The notes below the pieces were generated by a model. The model made no database searches. It was not told the origin of the DNA and saw only the letters and a list, made by a program, of their open reading frames with translations. DNA of 64,000 bases, taken from positions 2,232,001-2,296,000 of the forward strand of contig NZ_JAAMOZ010000001.1 of the NCBI RefSeq assembly GCF_011758645.1, read 5' to 3'. Positions 35,232 through 47,362 of the stretch are shown here, piece by piece. Every line of letters starts with the position of its first letter. Position 1 is the stretch's first letter. The DNA comes from Brooklawnia cerclae. GTDB lineage: Bacteria; Actinomycetota; Actinomycetes; Propionibacteriales; Propionibacteriaceae. The translations under genes and the position numbers were made by a program.

Positions 35232-36511
35232 CGTCCCGCACTCTTCCTGGTGAAGAAGTCGTGAGCCCACTCGATGGTCGACACGAGGGTGTCGACCTCC
35301 TCGAGGGTCGTGTAGAAGTAGCCGGAGGCCCGGCTCGAGCTCTGGACGCCGAGACGCTGGTGCAGCGGCGCCGCGCAGTGGTGCCCACCACGCACGGCCA
35401 CCCCCCGGCTGTCGAGCAGTTGCATCAGGTCGTGGGGATGCACCCCGTCGACCGTGAACGACACGGCACCACCGCGGTCGACCACCTCGGTCGGGCCGAG
35501 GACCGTCACCGCGTCGAGGGTGCCGAGGCCTTCCAGGATGTGCGCGGTGATCTGCTCCTCGTGCTCCTGGATCGCCTCCATCCCGATCGCGTCGATGTAG
35601 TCGATCGCTGCCGCGAGACCGACCGCCTGGGCGATCGGCTGCGTCCCGGCCTCGAACCTGTGCGGCGGAGGTGCGAAGGTCGAGCCCTCCATCCGGACGA
35701 CCTCGATCATCTCTCCGCCACCGAGGAACGGCGGCAACTGTTCCAGCAGGTCGAGCCGACCCCACAGGACGCCGATGCCGGTCGGACCGCACATCTTGTG
35801 CCCGGTGAATGCCAGCAGGTCGGCGCCGAGTGCCGTGACGTCGGTCGGACGCTGCGGGACGCCCTGTGAGCCGTCGACCACCAGCACCGCCCCGAAGGCG
35901 TGTGCGCGCTCGGCCACCTGGGCGATCGGGTTCACCGTGCCGAGCACATTGCTCACCCACGTCAGCGCGACCACCTTGGTGTGCTCGTTGATCAGGCCCT
36001 CGGCATCGGCCTTGTCGAGGTCGAGTCGCCCGTCGGCGGTGATGTCGAACCACCGGAGAGTCGCGCCCGTGCGCTCGCACACGAGCTGCCAGGGAACGAG
36101 GTTCGAATGGTGCTCCATCACCGAGATCACGACCTCGTCCCCCGGGCGCAGGCTAGCGCCGAGGGTGTTGGCGGCGAGGTTGAGCGCCTCGGAGGAGTTC
36201 TTCGCGAACACGATCTCGTCAGGACCGGCCGCCTTGATGAAGGACGCGACCCTGGCACGTGCCCCCTCGAAGGCCGCTGTCGCCTCCGCACCGAGGGTGT
36301 GCATGGCGCGGGCGACGTTCGCGTTGTGGTGCAGGTAGTGATCGCTGATCGCGTCGACCACCTGGCGGGGCTTCTGCGAGGTGTTGGACGAGTCCAGGTA
36401 GACCAGGGGCCACTGCCCCACCCGGCGCTCGAAGATGGGGAAGTCGGCGCGGACGGCGGCCACGTCGAGGTCCCGGTCCGCCACGACCGTGGACACCGGG
36501 ACGCTGTTCAT
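35228..36511 (-). CDS. sufS: Cysteine desulfurase SufS
   Basis: A 427-residue PLP enzyme releasing sulfur from cysteine. K239 (FTGHKMCGPTG) should bind PLP and C379 (RGGHHCAAPL) is the persulfide Cys. The N-terminal signature reads YLDSSNTSQKP where YLDSGATSQKP is more usual, as in several actinobacterial SufS. It overlaps sufC upstream and sufU downstream, each by ATGA. Confidence 0.96.
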   Translation of the reverse strand: MNSVPVSTVVADRDLDVAAVRADFPIFERRVGQWPLVYLDSSNTSQKPRQVVDAISDHYLHHNANVARAMHTLGAEATAAFEGARARVASFIKAAGPDEIVFAKNSSEALNLAANTLGASLRPGDEVVISVMEHHSNLVPWQLVCERTGATLRWFDITADGRLDLDKADAEGLINEHTKVVALTWVSNVLGTVNPIAQVAERAHAFGAVLVVDGSQGVPQRPTDVTALGADLLAFTGHKMCGPTGIGVLWGRLDLLEQLPPFLGGGEMIEVVRMEGSTFAPPPHRFEAGTQPIAQAVGLAAAIDYIDAIGMEAIQEHEEQITAHILEGLGTLDAVTVLGPTEVVDRGGAVSFTVDGVHPHDLMQLLDSRGVAVRGGHHCAAPLHQRLGVQSSSRASGYFYTTLEEVDTLVSTIEWAHDFFTRKSAGR

Positions 36512-37269
36512 GCCCTCACGGCCTTCAGGTAACGGTCGTAGCCGGAGACCTCCAGCTCGTCGGCCAGCTCCCTGCCGCCCTCCTCCACGACGTGCCCGTC
36601 CACGAAGACGTGCACGTGGGTCGGCTCGACGTAGCGCAGGATTCGCGTGTAGTGCGTGATGAGCAGCACCCCGTGGTTACCACGCTCGGAGTAGCGGTTG
36701 ATCCCCTCGGCGACGATGCGCACGGCATCGATGTCGAGCCCGGAGTCGATCTCGTCGAGGACGGCCACCTTCGGGTCGAGCAGATCGAGCTGGACGATCT
36801 CGCCGCGCTTCTTCTCGCCACCCGAGAAGCCCTCGTTGATCGACCGCGTGGCGAAGCTCGGATCCATGTCGAGACGTTCCAGCGACGCGGCGACCTCCTT
36901 TGGCCAGGTGCGCACCTTGGGAGCCACACCGTCGAGCGCCGCCTTCGCGGTGCGCAGGAAGTTCGTGGTCGACACGCCGGGCACCTCCACCGGGTACTGC
37001 ATGGCGAGGAAGAGGCCCGCTTTCGCGCGCTGATCCACCGACAGCTCGGTCAGTTCGACGCCGTCGAGGGTGACCGACCCGGAGGTGATGGTGTACTTCG
37101 GATGTCCCGCGATCGAGTACGCCAGCGTGGACTTCCCGGATCCGTTCGGGCCCATGATCGCGTGCACCTCGCCGGTGCGAACGGTCAGGTCGACGCCCTT
37201 CAGGATCTGTTTGGGACCGGACTCGGTCTCCACATCGGCGTACAGGTCTTTGATGACTAGGTCTGCCAT
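36508..37269 (-). CDS. sufC: Fe-S assembly ATPase SufC
   Basis: A 253-residue ABC-type ATPase of the SufBCD complex: Walker A GPNGSGKST, signature FSGGEKKR, Walker B VAVLDEIDSGLD and H-loop ITHYTRIL. Start MADLVIKDL matches the family. The frame is open upstream into the Rieske gene but composition and conservation fix the start. Confidence 0.97.
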   Translation of the reverse strand: MADLVIKDLYADVETESGPKQILKGVDLTVRTGEVHAIMGPNGSGKSTLAYSIAGHPKYTITSGSVTLDGVELTELSVDQRAKAGLFLAMQYPVEVPGVSTTNFLRTAKAALDGVAPKVRTWPKEVAASLERLDMDPSFATRSINEGFSGGEKKRGEIVQLDLLDPKVAVLDEIDSGLDIDAVRIVAEGINRYSERGNHGVLLITHYTRILRYVEPTHVHVFVDGHVVEEGGRELADELEVSGYDRYLKAVRA

Positions 37270-37273
37270 GGCT

Positions 37274-37648
37274 TCAGTCCTCCTGGTTGGCGTGCCCTGC
37301 TCGGGCGGGGTCTGGGTGGGTTGAGATGGGGTTGTCGATGTCGACGACGATCTGGTCGTCCTCGATGGCACAGGGATAGACGGGCACCGGTTGCGTGGCC
37401 GGAAGGTTGAGCGCCTCCCCGGTGCGCAGGCTGAACATGGACCCGTGCAGATAACACTCGATACTGAGATCGTCGGTGTCCACGTCGCCCTCCGACAGAC
37501 GCACGTGCCCGTGGCTGCACTCGTCACGAACCGCGAACACCTCGTCCCCGACACGCACCAGCGCCACCTCGAGGTCACGCCCCGGCACCTCGACGCCCAG
37601 GGGCAGATCACCGAGTTCGTCGGCCGATGCGACGATCACTCCGCTCAT
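37274..37648 (-). CDS. Rieske-type ferredoxin of the suf operon
   Basis: A 124-residue Rieske [2Fe-2S] protein with C44-x-H46 (CSHGH) and C65-x2-H68 (CYLH). Such small Rieske proteins are regular members of actinobacterial suf operons between sufD and sufC, with an unknown but probably electron-donating role. Its ATG overlaps the sufD stop as ATGA, and it ends 4 nt before sufC. Confidence 0.94.
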   Translation of the reverse strand: MSGVIVASADELGDLPLGVEVPGRDLEVALVRVGDEVFAVRDECSHGHVRLSEGDVDTDDLSIECYLHGSMFSLRTGEALNLPATQPVPVYPCAIEDDQIVVDIDNPISTHPDPARAGHANQED

Positions 37649-38841
37649 ACGGGATCCCCCTCCTCGGCGAGGACCGGCTCCGAGGCCATCCCGGCGATCG
37701 TCGACAGCTGTGCGCTGAGTGCCTGGACGAGGCGCTCCTCGACATCCGGGATACCGATCCGGCCGATGATGTCGAGGAAGAACCCCTCGACCACGAGTCG
37801 GCGCGCCTGATCCTCGGGGATACCGCGGCTCTTGAGGTAGAACAGCTGCTCCTCGTCGAAACGCCCGGTGGAGCTGGAGTGGCCGGCACCCTGGATCTCG
37901 CCGGTCTCGATCTCGAGGTTGGGCACCGAGTCTGCCTGACAGCCCTCGGTGAGCATGAGGTTCTTGTTCGTCTCGTACGTGTTGATGTCGACGGCGACCG
38001 AGCGGATCAGCACGTCCCCGATCCACACCGAGTGCGCACCCTTGCCCTGCAGCGCCCCCCGGTAGTCGACGTGGCTCACCGTCCGCGGCGCATTGTGGTC
38101 GACGAACATGCGGTGCTCCACGTGCTGGCCGGCCTGGACGAAGTACAGGCCGAGTTGCTCCAGCGAACCGCCCGGCCCCTGGAACTCCGCCCGCTCCACC
38201 AGCCGGACGTCGCCCTTGCCGATGCTCGCCTGGATGGTGCGGACGGTCGCGTCGCGTCCCACCAGCACCGACACCTGACCGCCGTGGACCGAGCCCGCCT
38301 GCCAGTCCTGGACGCTCACCAGATCGAGATGCGCACCCTCGCCCGCGTGGACCTCCACCTTCGCCGCCAGGTTGCCGACGCCGGTGTGCCGCAGCACGAG
38401 CGTGACCTTCGCGTGATGTCCCACGTCGACCAGCAGGTGACCGGCCAGGGACTGCCCGGCCCCCTCGAGATCCACGACGACGGGAGCGTCCGGTTCGGCC
38501 TCGGGAGCGATCCGGACGAGCGTGACCTCGTCCCCCGCCCCCGCCACAGCACGCGCGGCGACCAGGTCGACAGGGGCGTCGAACGAGAACGCGCGGGCCT
38601 GCTTGGCCGACACCACCGTAGAGGTCACACCGTCGGGGAGCTGCGCGTGCCACGACGGGTGCTCGAGCGGGCGATCCTCCATGAGGACGCGGAACCGCGG
38701 CACCGGGCTGAAGCGCCAGGTCTCCTCACGACCGGTGGGCACGGGGTGGTCGTCGAGGTTCCAGGACGGCTTCGGGTGCAGGTGCGACCGCAGAGCGGCA
38801 TACGCATCCGTCGGGTTCGGTTCGCGCGTGGTGGTGGTCAC
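37645..38841 (-). CDS. sufD: Fe-S assembly protein SufD
   Basis: 398 residues. The C-terminal half is the SufB/D beta-helix, with DHNAPRTVSHVDYRG and the final GAGHSSSTGRF.EEQLFYLKSRG block. It forms a scaffold with SufB and SufC. GTG start, ribosome binding site GAGAAAA-like and weak. 45 nt after sufB. Confidence 0.96.
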   Translation of the reverse strand: MTTTTREPNPTDAYAALRSHLHPKPSWNLDDHPVPTGREETWRFSPVPRFRVLMEDRPLEHPSWHAQLPDGVTSTVVSAKQARAFSFDAPVDLVAARAVAGAGDEVTLVRIAPEAEPDAPVVVDLEGAGQSLAGHLLVDVGHHAKVTLVLRHTGVGNLAAKVEVHAGEGAHLDLVSVQDWQAGSVHGGQVSVLVGRDATVRTIQASIGKGDVRLVERAEFQGPGGSLEQLGLYFVQAGQHVEHRMFVDHNAPRTVSHVDYRGALQGKGAHSVWIGDVLIRSVAVDINTYETNKNLMLTEGCQADSVPNLEIETGEIQGAGHSSSTGRFDEEQLFYLKSRGIPEDQARRLVVEGFFLDIIGRIGIPDVEERLVQALSAQLSTIAGMASEPVLAEEGDPV

Positions 38842-38886
38842 GTTTTCTCCTGGTAGTGGGTGCGGGGGGCAGACGCGGGCGGGCGA

Positions 38887-40317
38887 TCAGCCGACAGAGC
38901 CTTCCATCTGCAACTGGATCAGGCGGTTCAGTTCCAGCGCGTACTCCATGGGGAGTTCGCGGGCGATCGGCTCGACGAAACCGCGCACGACCATCGCCGC
39001 CGCCTCGTCCTCCGACAGACCCCGCTGCATGAGGTAGAACAACTGGTCCTGGCTGATCTTGCTGACGGTGGCCTCGTGGGCCATCGACACGTCCTCTTCC
39101 CGCACGTCGACATAGGGATAGGTGTCGGTGCGGGAGATGCTGTCGACCAACAGTGCGTCGCATTTCACGCTGGACGCCGAGTGCAGCGCGCCGGGCTGCA
39201 CCTCGACCAGTCCGCGATAGGACGACCGCCCACCGTCACGGCTGATCGACTTCGACACGATCGTGCTCGACGTCCGGGGGGCGCAGTGCACCATCTTGGC
39301 GCCCGTGTCCTGATGCTGGCCTTCACCCGCGAACGCGATCGACAGCGCCTCACCCTTGGCGTTCGGGCCCATCAGGTAACAGGCGGGGTACTTCATGTTC
39401 ATCTTGGAGCCGATGTTGCCGTCGATCCACTCCATTTGGCCGCCCTCGGCCACGGTGGCGCGCTGGGTGACCAGGTTGTACACGTTGCCCGACCAGTTCT
39501 GGATGGTCGTGTACCGGACGCGGGCGTTCTTCTTGACGATGATCTCGACGATCGCCGAATGAAGCGAGTCGGTCTTGTAGATCGGTGCCGTGCAGCCCTC
39601 GACGTAGTGCACGTAGGAGCCCTCGTCCGCGATGATCAGCGTCCGCTCGAACTGGCCGAGGTTCTCGGTGTTCATGCGGAAGTACGCCTGTAGCGGAATC
39701 GTCACGTTGACGCCCTTCGGCACGTAGATGAACGAACCGCCGCTCCACACCGCCGTGTTCAGCGCCGCGAACTTGTTGTCTCCGGCCGGGATCACCGTGC
39801 CGAAGTACTCCTCGAACAGATCGGGATGCTCGCGCAGGCCCGTGTCGGTGTCGAGAAAGATGACCCCCTGCTTCTCGAGTTCCTCGTTGATCTTGTGGTA
39901 GACCACCTCGGACTCGTACTGGGCGGCCACACCCGCCACCAGGCGCGCCTTCTCGGCCTCGGGAATGCCGAGACGGTCGTAGGTCGTCTTGATGTCGTCC
40001 GGCAGGTCTTCCCAGGCCGTGGCCTGGCGGTCGGTCGGGCGCACGTAGTACTTGATGGAGTCGAAGTCGATGGACGACAGGTCGGCGCCCCACGTCGGCA
40101 TCGGCTTCTTCTCGAACAGCCTCAGCGCCTTGAGCCGACGCTTCAGCATCCACTCGGGCTCGTTCTTGATCTCCGAGATGCCACGGACGACGTCGGCGTC
40201 CAGACCCCTCTTGGCGGTGGCCCCGGCGGCGTCCGAGTCGTGCCACCCGTACTTGTAGGTGGACAACGAATCGAACTGCTCGACCTCGGTCTCAGCCTTT
40301 TCTGCCTGCGTGGTCAT
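38887..40317 (-). CDS. sufB: Fe-S assembly protein SufB
   Basis: A 476-residue scaffold protein. Conserved blocks include [51 protein letters not shown] and the C-terminal [18 protein letters not shown] lies just before the ATG, within the end of sufR, which overlaps by ATGA. First structural gene of the operon. Confidence 0.97.
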   Translation of the reverse strand: MTTQAEKAETEVEQFDSLSTYKYGWHDSDAAGATAKRGLDADVVRGISEIKNEPEWMLKRRLKALRLFEKKPMPTWGADLSSIDFDSIKYYVRPTDRQATAWEDLPDDIKTTYDRLGIPEAEKARLVAGVAAQYESEVVYHKINEELEKQGVIFLDTDTGLREHPDLFEEYFGTVIPAGDNKFAALNTAVWSGGSFIYVPKGVNVTIPLQAYFRMNTENLGQFERTLIIADEGSYVHYVEGCTAPIYKTDSLHSAIVEIIVKKNARVRYTTIQNWSGNVYNLVTQRATVAEGGQMEWIDGNIGSKMNMKYPACYLMGPNAKGEALSIAFAGEGQHQDTGAKMVHCAPRTSSTIVSKSISRDGGRSSYRGLVEVQPGALHSASSVKCDALLVDSISRTDTYPYVDVREEDVSMAHEATVSKISQDQLFYLMQRGLSEDEAAAMVVRGFVEPIARELPMEYALELNRLIQLQMEGSVG

Positions 40318-41006
40318 GCGTTCACCTCTCGATCTGCGCTTCGAATGACAGGGGCGGGCAACAGGGTTGAGCCCCCCAAATGGGTGCGACAAGCGGCATC
40401 ACCCTGGGCGATGGTTGCCGATCGCGAGATGCTGGTGCCCAGCAACTTGGCGAAGATGCGAGTCTCGGCCTCGCACAACTCGGGGTAGGTGGCAGCCACC
40501 TCGGCCACCGGGCAGTGGTGTTGGTACAGCTCGCCGTCATCGGGCACCGAGGCGAAATGGCCACCCGCGCTCAGTGCTTCGGCCAGAGCCTCGACGGGAT
40601 TGCCGTCGGGATCGGCCGTCCTGCGCGCGCGGTAGTCGTCCGTGACATCACTCAGCCGCTTCTGAGCGAGGCGATCGATGGCGCCGGGACCGGCGAGGTC
40701 GATCAGCTCGGCCAGCGCCGAGATCGCCAACTCGTCGTAGGCCTGCCCGAAAGTCTCCCGGCCCGTGGGAGTGAGGACGAACACCTTGGGCGGGCGACCC
40801 CGGTCGTGTGGCCCCTCCTGGTCACGCGCCTCGATATCGCCGGATTCCAGTAGGGTGTCCAAATGCCGACGCACGCCGGCCGTCGTCATGTTGAGGGCAT
40901 CGGCCAGTTCACGCGCGGTGAGCGGGCCCCGGGCGAGCAGGAGCTCGAGCACCCGGGCCGCACGTGGCGCGGAATCCGTCGAAGCCTTGATATTCACAAC
41001 AACCAT
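40314..41006 (-). CDS. sufR: SufR, Fe-S cluster sensing repressor of the suf operon
   Basis: 230 residues. A winged-helix domain ([21 protein letters not shown], 29-49) precedes a helical part and the cysteines C165, C178 and C206 that fit the SufR cluster-binding pattern. The repressor leaves DNA when cluster supply is poor. It opens the suf operon and overlaps sufB by ATGA. The start at 41006 lies within a dyad and only 7 nt downstream of a TATTTT box, suggesting a leaderless or near-leaderless message. Confidence 0.92.
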   Translation of the reverse strand: MVVVNIKASTDSAPRAARVLELLLARGPLTARELADALNMTTAGVRRHLDTLLESGDIEARDQEGPHDRGRPPKVFVLTPTGRETFGQAYDELAISALAELIDLAGPGAIDRLAQKRLSDVTDDYRARRTADPDGNPVEALAEALSAGGHFASVPDDGELYQHHCPVAEVAATYPELCEAETRIFAKLLGTSISRSATIAQGDAACRTHLGGSTLLPAPVIRSADREVNA

Positions 41007-41019
41007 GTTGTCAAAATAG
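40993..41019 (-). promoter_or_regulatory. Dyad over the sufR start codon with adjacent -10-like box
   Basis: Arms TTCACAAC (40993-41000) and GTTGTCAA (41007-41014), seven of eight paired, flank the six bases that include the start codon. TATTTT on the minus strand (41019-41014) would be a -10 box placing transcription start at or next to the ATG. Consistent with autoregulation by SufR; no clear -35 box is seen. Confidence 0.45.
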
Positions 41020-41247
41020 GCGCGAAACCCCAAACGCGCGTCCAGCATGCGCCCCGTCATCAACTCGTAACCGGCGACGCGTAGCGTGCCGCGGATGCCA
41101 CGCCGCAGGGGGTGACGGCATTCCCGCGACCTGGGTGTTGCATGCTGGTCTGGACGGCGGATCACGAACGGCGCAGGCCCGTCGGCGGCGCCACGCGTGA
41201 TCGCCCGAACGTATACCGAAGCCGGCGGCTACAGGAGGCTCGACGAG

Positions 41248-42483
41248 ATGAGGCGGACGATCACCGCGGGAGTGACGCTTGCCCTGGTCCTCGGGCTGGC
41301 GCTCAGCGGTTGCGACGGGGACGATCCCGCCGCGACCAGCACCCCGTCCGCGACAGCGACCGCCATGATCACGGTCTGGGTGGACGAGAACCAGGAGTCC
41401 GCCTTCGCCCCCCTCGCCGAAGAGTTCGAGCAGGACACCGGCATCGCCGTCAACCTGGTCGTCAAGGACGACTCCGAGCTCGTCGACGACTTCGCCGCCC
41501 AAGCCGCGAGCGGATCGGGGCCCGACGCGATCATCGCCCCGAACGACGCCGTCGGCTCGCTGGCCGCCGACGGCCTCATCTCCCCGATCGACCTCGGGGA
41601 GGCGACCGCGAATTTCCAGGACGCCGCCGTCGAGGCGTTCACGGTCGACGACGAGCTCTACGGCGTGCCCTACGCCGTAGAGAACCTCGCCCTGATCCGC
41701 AACACCGATCTCGCCGCCGAGGCCCCCGCGACATGGGACGACGTCCTGGCCGCCGGCGATGCGGCCGGCACCCCACTCCCGATACTCATCGGGGGCACGG
41801 ACTCGTCGGCGGCCAGCGCCTACAACCTGTACCCGTTCCAGCAGTCCTTCGGTGCCTCCGCGTTCGAAGTGGCGGACGACGGGTCCTACGACCCCACCCG
41901 GCTCGCGATGGGCGGTGAGAACGGCCGCGCGTTCGCCGAATGGCTCGATGCCCAGGCGCAGGCGGGGATATTGCGCTCGACCATCACCGACGACGTGGCG
42001 ATCGCGGAGTTCCTCGCGGGCAACGCCCCGTTCATCGTCACGGGGCCCTGGAACCTCGCGACGATCAAGGAGTCCGGGATCGCCTACGCGATCGATCCGA
42101 TCCCGCAGGCCGGCCCCTATGCGTCGTCCCCGTTCATCGGGGTGCAAGGTCTCGTGATGAGCGCCCACAGCCGCAACCCCACTGCTGTGCGGGAATTCCT
42201 GGTGGACTACGTCGCCTCGCAGGAAGGGCAGACCGCGATCTACCGGGTCGGCAACCGGGCACCCGCCAACAGCGCCGCGTTCGAGGACGCCGAGTCCGAC
42301 GCCGACACCGCGGCCTTCGTCGCCGCCGGGGCAGGGGGGATCCCCGTGCCCAATTCCCCGGCCATGGACGAGGTATGGGCCGAGTGGAGCCAGGCCGAGA
42401 CCCGCATCATCGACCGGAGCACCGACGACGCGGCCGGCACCTGGGACGACATGGTGTCGAGCCTGCAAGCCGAGCTCGGATAG
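41248..42483 (+). CDS. Extracellular solute-binding lipoprotein, family 1, orphan
   Basis: 411 residues. Signal peptide with lipobox ALSGC at about residue 18, a Thr/Ser/Ala-rich linker, then a maltose-binding-protein-like fold (ITVWVDENQESAFAPLAEEFEQ; YGVPYAVENLALIRN; PFIVTGPWNL). It would deliver a sugar or oligosaccharide to an ABC importer, but no permease genes are adjacent. AGGAGG lies 9-11 nt before ATG 41248; the frame is open upstream. Confidence 0.92.
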   Translation: MRRTITAGVTLALVLGLALSGCDGDDPAATSTPSATATAMITVWVDENQESAFAPLAEEFEQDTGIAVNLVVKDDSELVDDFAAQAASGSGPDAIIAPNDAVGSLAADGLISPIDLGEATANFQDAAVEAFTVDDELYGVPYAVENLALIRNTDLAAEAPATWDDVLAAGDAAGTPLPILIGGTDSSAASAYNLYPFQQSFGASAFEVADDGSYDPTRLAMGGENGRAFAEWLDAQAQAGILRSTITDDVAIAEFLAGNAPFIVTGPWNLATIKESGIAYAIDPIPQAGPYASSPFIGVQGLVMSAHSRNPTAVREFLVDYVASQEGQTAIYRVGNRAPANSAAFEDAESDADTAAFVAAGAGGIPVPNSPAMDEVWAEWSQAETRIIDRSTDDAAGTWDDMVSSLQAELG

Positions 42484-42520
42484 CGCGAGCCGAGCTCCGC
42501 GAGCCCCGTGCCGCGTCCAC

Positions 42521-42731
42521 GTCCTTTCGACAAGCTCAAGGACCCGACCGTTACGACCTGAGTGGTGACGCCATGGTCAAGGTCCTTTCGACAAGCTCAA
42601 GGACCCGACCCCGGCCCACACCAAGAGGTCAGAGGAAAAAGCTATCCTTTCGACAAGCTCAAGGACCCGACGTTGGCTGTTCCAGCCGAGTCCGAGCTGG
42701 CTCGGTCCTTTCGACAAGCTCAAGGACCCTC
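42521..42731 (+). repeat. Four copies of CCTTTCGACAAGCTCAAGG
   Basis: The 19-bp near-palindromic unit, mostly followed by ACCCGAC, occurs four times at about 61-64 bp intervals, separated by unrelated unique sequence. It lies downstream of the solute-binding gene and upstream of the pyrophosphatase gene; the rest of the 380-bp gap shows no gene. Confidence 0.9.
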
Positions 42732-42864
42732 AGGTAAAGCCCGCGTATACGCGCGGCGAGGGTCGGCGTAGCGTATGGGCAGAGGCGAGGAAGCCCCCCA
42801 TACCCCGGCCGAGGGACACGCGTCGTTGCGCTCCCAGCGGCCATACAGACGAAGGATCCGCACA

Positions 42865-45501
<2,637 letters not shown>

Positions 45502-45517
45502 GGAACCGCTGATCAAT

Positions 45518-45695
45518 GATCCCTGAGCCTGTCGAAGGGCCGTGACCCCTGAGCCTGTCGAAGGGCCATGACCCCTGAGCCTGTCGAAGGGCCGTGACCC
45601 CTGAGCCTGTCGAAGGGCCGTGACCCCTGAGCCTGTCGAAGGGCCGTGGAACTGCCGTCCGACAACGGGCTTCGACAGGCTCAGCCAGCGTTTCC
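45518..45695 (+). repeat. Five CCTGAGCCTGTCGAAGG units and one inverted copy
   Basis: CCTGAGCCTGTCGAAGGGCC followed by GTGA or ATGA repeats five times at 26-bp spacing, then one inverted copy CTTCGACAGGCTCAG. It occupies most of the gap between the pyrophosphatase and the FGGY kinase genes and can fold between the last direct and the inverted copy. Confidence 0.9.
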
Positions 45696-45784
45696 CGCAT
45701 TGATCAGCGTTTCCACAGGCCCGGCTCTGTCCAAGCTGCGCCCGCCGTTCCACGAGACGGTGCGGCTCCCAATAGGCTGCCTGC

Positions 45785-47314
45785 ATGGCTAGTGACGACT
45801 TCGAGATCGGTCTCGGCCGGGCGGTCGACCCTCTGGTGCTCGCGATCGACATCGGGTCGACGGCCAGTCGCGGAAGCCTCTACGACGCGCTGGGCAGGCC
45901 GGTCAAGCCTCGCGAGAAACGTCCGCACGCCTTCGTCTCCACCCCGGACGGCACATCGGTGATCGATCCCGACCAGGTCGTCGACGAGGTCTCTCAGATC
46001 ATCTCGGGGCTCGTGGACGACGCCGGAAACCGCCCCATCGCGGCCGTGGCCATGGACACGTTCGCATCGTCCCTCGTGGGCGTCGACCGACGGCATCGGG
46101 CCATCACGCCGTGTTTCACCTACAACGACAGTCGCTGCGCCGATCAGGTCGCCTGGCTGCGCGACAACGCCGACGAGCAGGAGATCCAGGACCGCACCGG
46201 CTGCCGCTTCCACGCCAGCTATCTGCCCGCCCGGTTGAGATGGCTGGCCGAGACCCAGCACACCGTGTGGCGTCGTGCCACACAGTGGATGTCGCTGGGC
46301 GAGTACGTCTATCTGAGTCTGCTCGGCCACACCGCGGCGGGCACCTCCACCGCGGCCTGGTCGGGTCTGCTCAACCGTCGCTCGGGGCGGTGGGACGAGC
46401 CGGCCCTGGAGCTCGCACGCATCGATCCCGGCAAGCTCTCCCTGATCGCCGACCCCGAACAGACGCTCCACGCCTCGGCGGGGTCGACCGCCCACAGTCG
46501 CTGGCGTCCGCTGCGAGGGGCACGGTGGTTCGCACCCCTGGGAGACGGCTATTCGTCCACCCTCGGGGTCGGGACAGCTCCCGGAGGGGTCGTCATCAAC
46601 CTCGCCACCTCAGGGGCCATGCGCAGGCTGGTGGACGATCCGGTCGGCACCGACGGGCTCGATGTACCGACGGGCCTGTAGAGCTATCGCGTGAACTCCC
46701 GGCAGAGCCTCGTCGGGGGCGCCACCAACGACGTCGGGCGCGCGACGAGCTGGCTGCAGCGCGAGCTACGGCTCCCCGAGCCCGACGAGTTGGCGCGGCT
46801 CCTCGCGGCCCCGCCCGGTGACGCCGTGCCGCTCGTGCTGCCCTTCCTCACGGGGGAACGCTCCACCGGCTGGGTCGGATCGGCGCGCGCCACGTTGCAC
46901 AAGGTCGGCTTCGCCGCGACGGCGGTCGACCTCTACCGGGGAACCCTCGAAGCGATCGTCTGGTCGTTCCAGCGGATCGCCGAGCAACTCGCCGTCGTCG
47001 GGGGCCCGGTCGACCGAGCGAGCGTCGGCGGCCGTGTCACCAACGAGGCACCCGGTCTGCTGCCGCTGCTGGCGGACGGCCTGGGCATCGACCTCGTCCC
47101 GGTGACCATCAAGCGATCCACACTGCGCGGAACCGCCCTGGTCGCTCTCGACGTCATCGCTCCGGACGAGAAGCGGGCCGACGTCACGACCGGGCAGACG
47201 ATCCGCCCGCGCTCCGATCAGGCGGACCGTCTCGCTCGCCGCCGCGCGGAACTCGACGAGCTCTACCGGGCCGTCGTCCCGGCGATTCCATCGGGATCCA
47301 GACCCCCCTTGTGA
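45785..47314 (+). pseudogene. FGGY-family carbohydrate kinase (gluconokinase-like) with an in-frame TAG
   Basis: The frame codes for a 509-residue FGGY kinase: ATP site LAIDIGSTASRGSLYD (19-34), and later GGRVTNEAPG with a C-terminal ATPase half. At 46679-46681 (codon 299) TAG interrupts it, in TGL*SYRVNSRQSLVGG, where gluconokinase-like proteins have a Trp (TGG). Both halves keep normal codon use and no other lesion, so this is a recent nonsense mutation, a sequencing error or suppression. A GTG at 46691 could restart the C-terminal part. Gluconate phosphorylation would feed the adjacent pentose-phosphate genes, but sugar specificity is inferred. Confidence 0.8.
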
Positions 47315-47362
47315 GCCCCGAGGCTAGAGTGGCAACGCTGAGCACCCACGTTGAGGAGAAGA

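Noticed and set aside
42521-42731. Possible CRISPR array at the 61-64-bp spaced repeats
   Set aside because: The repeat is a short near-palindrome found in four other intergenic clusters with different spacing, there are only four units and no cas genes.
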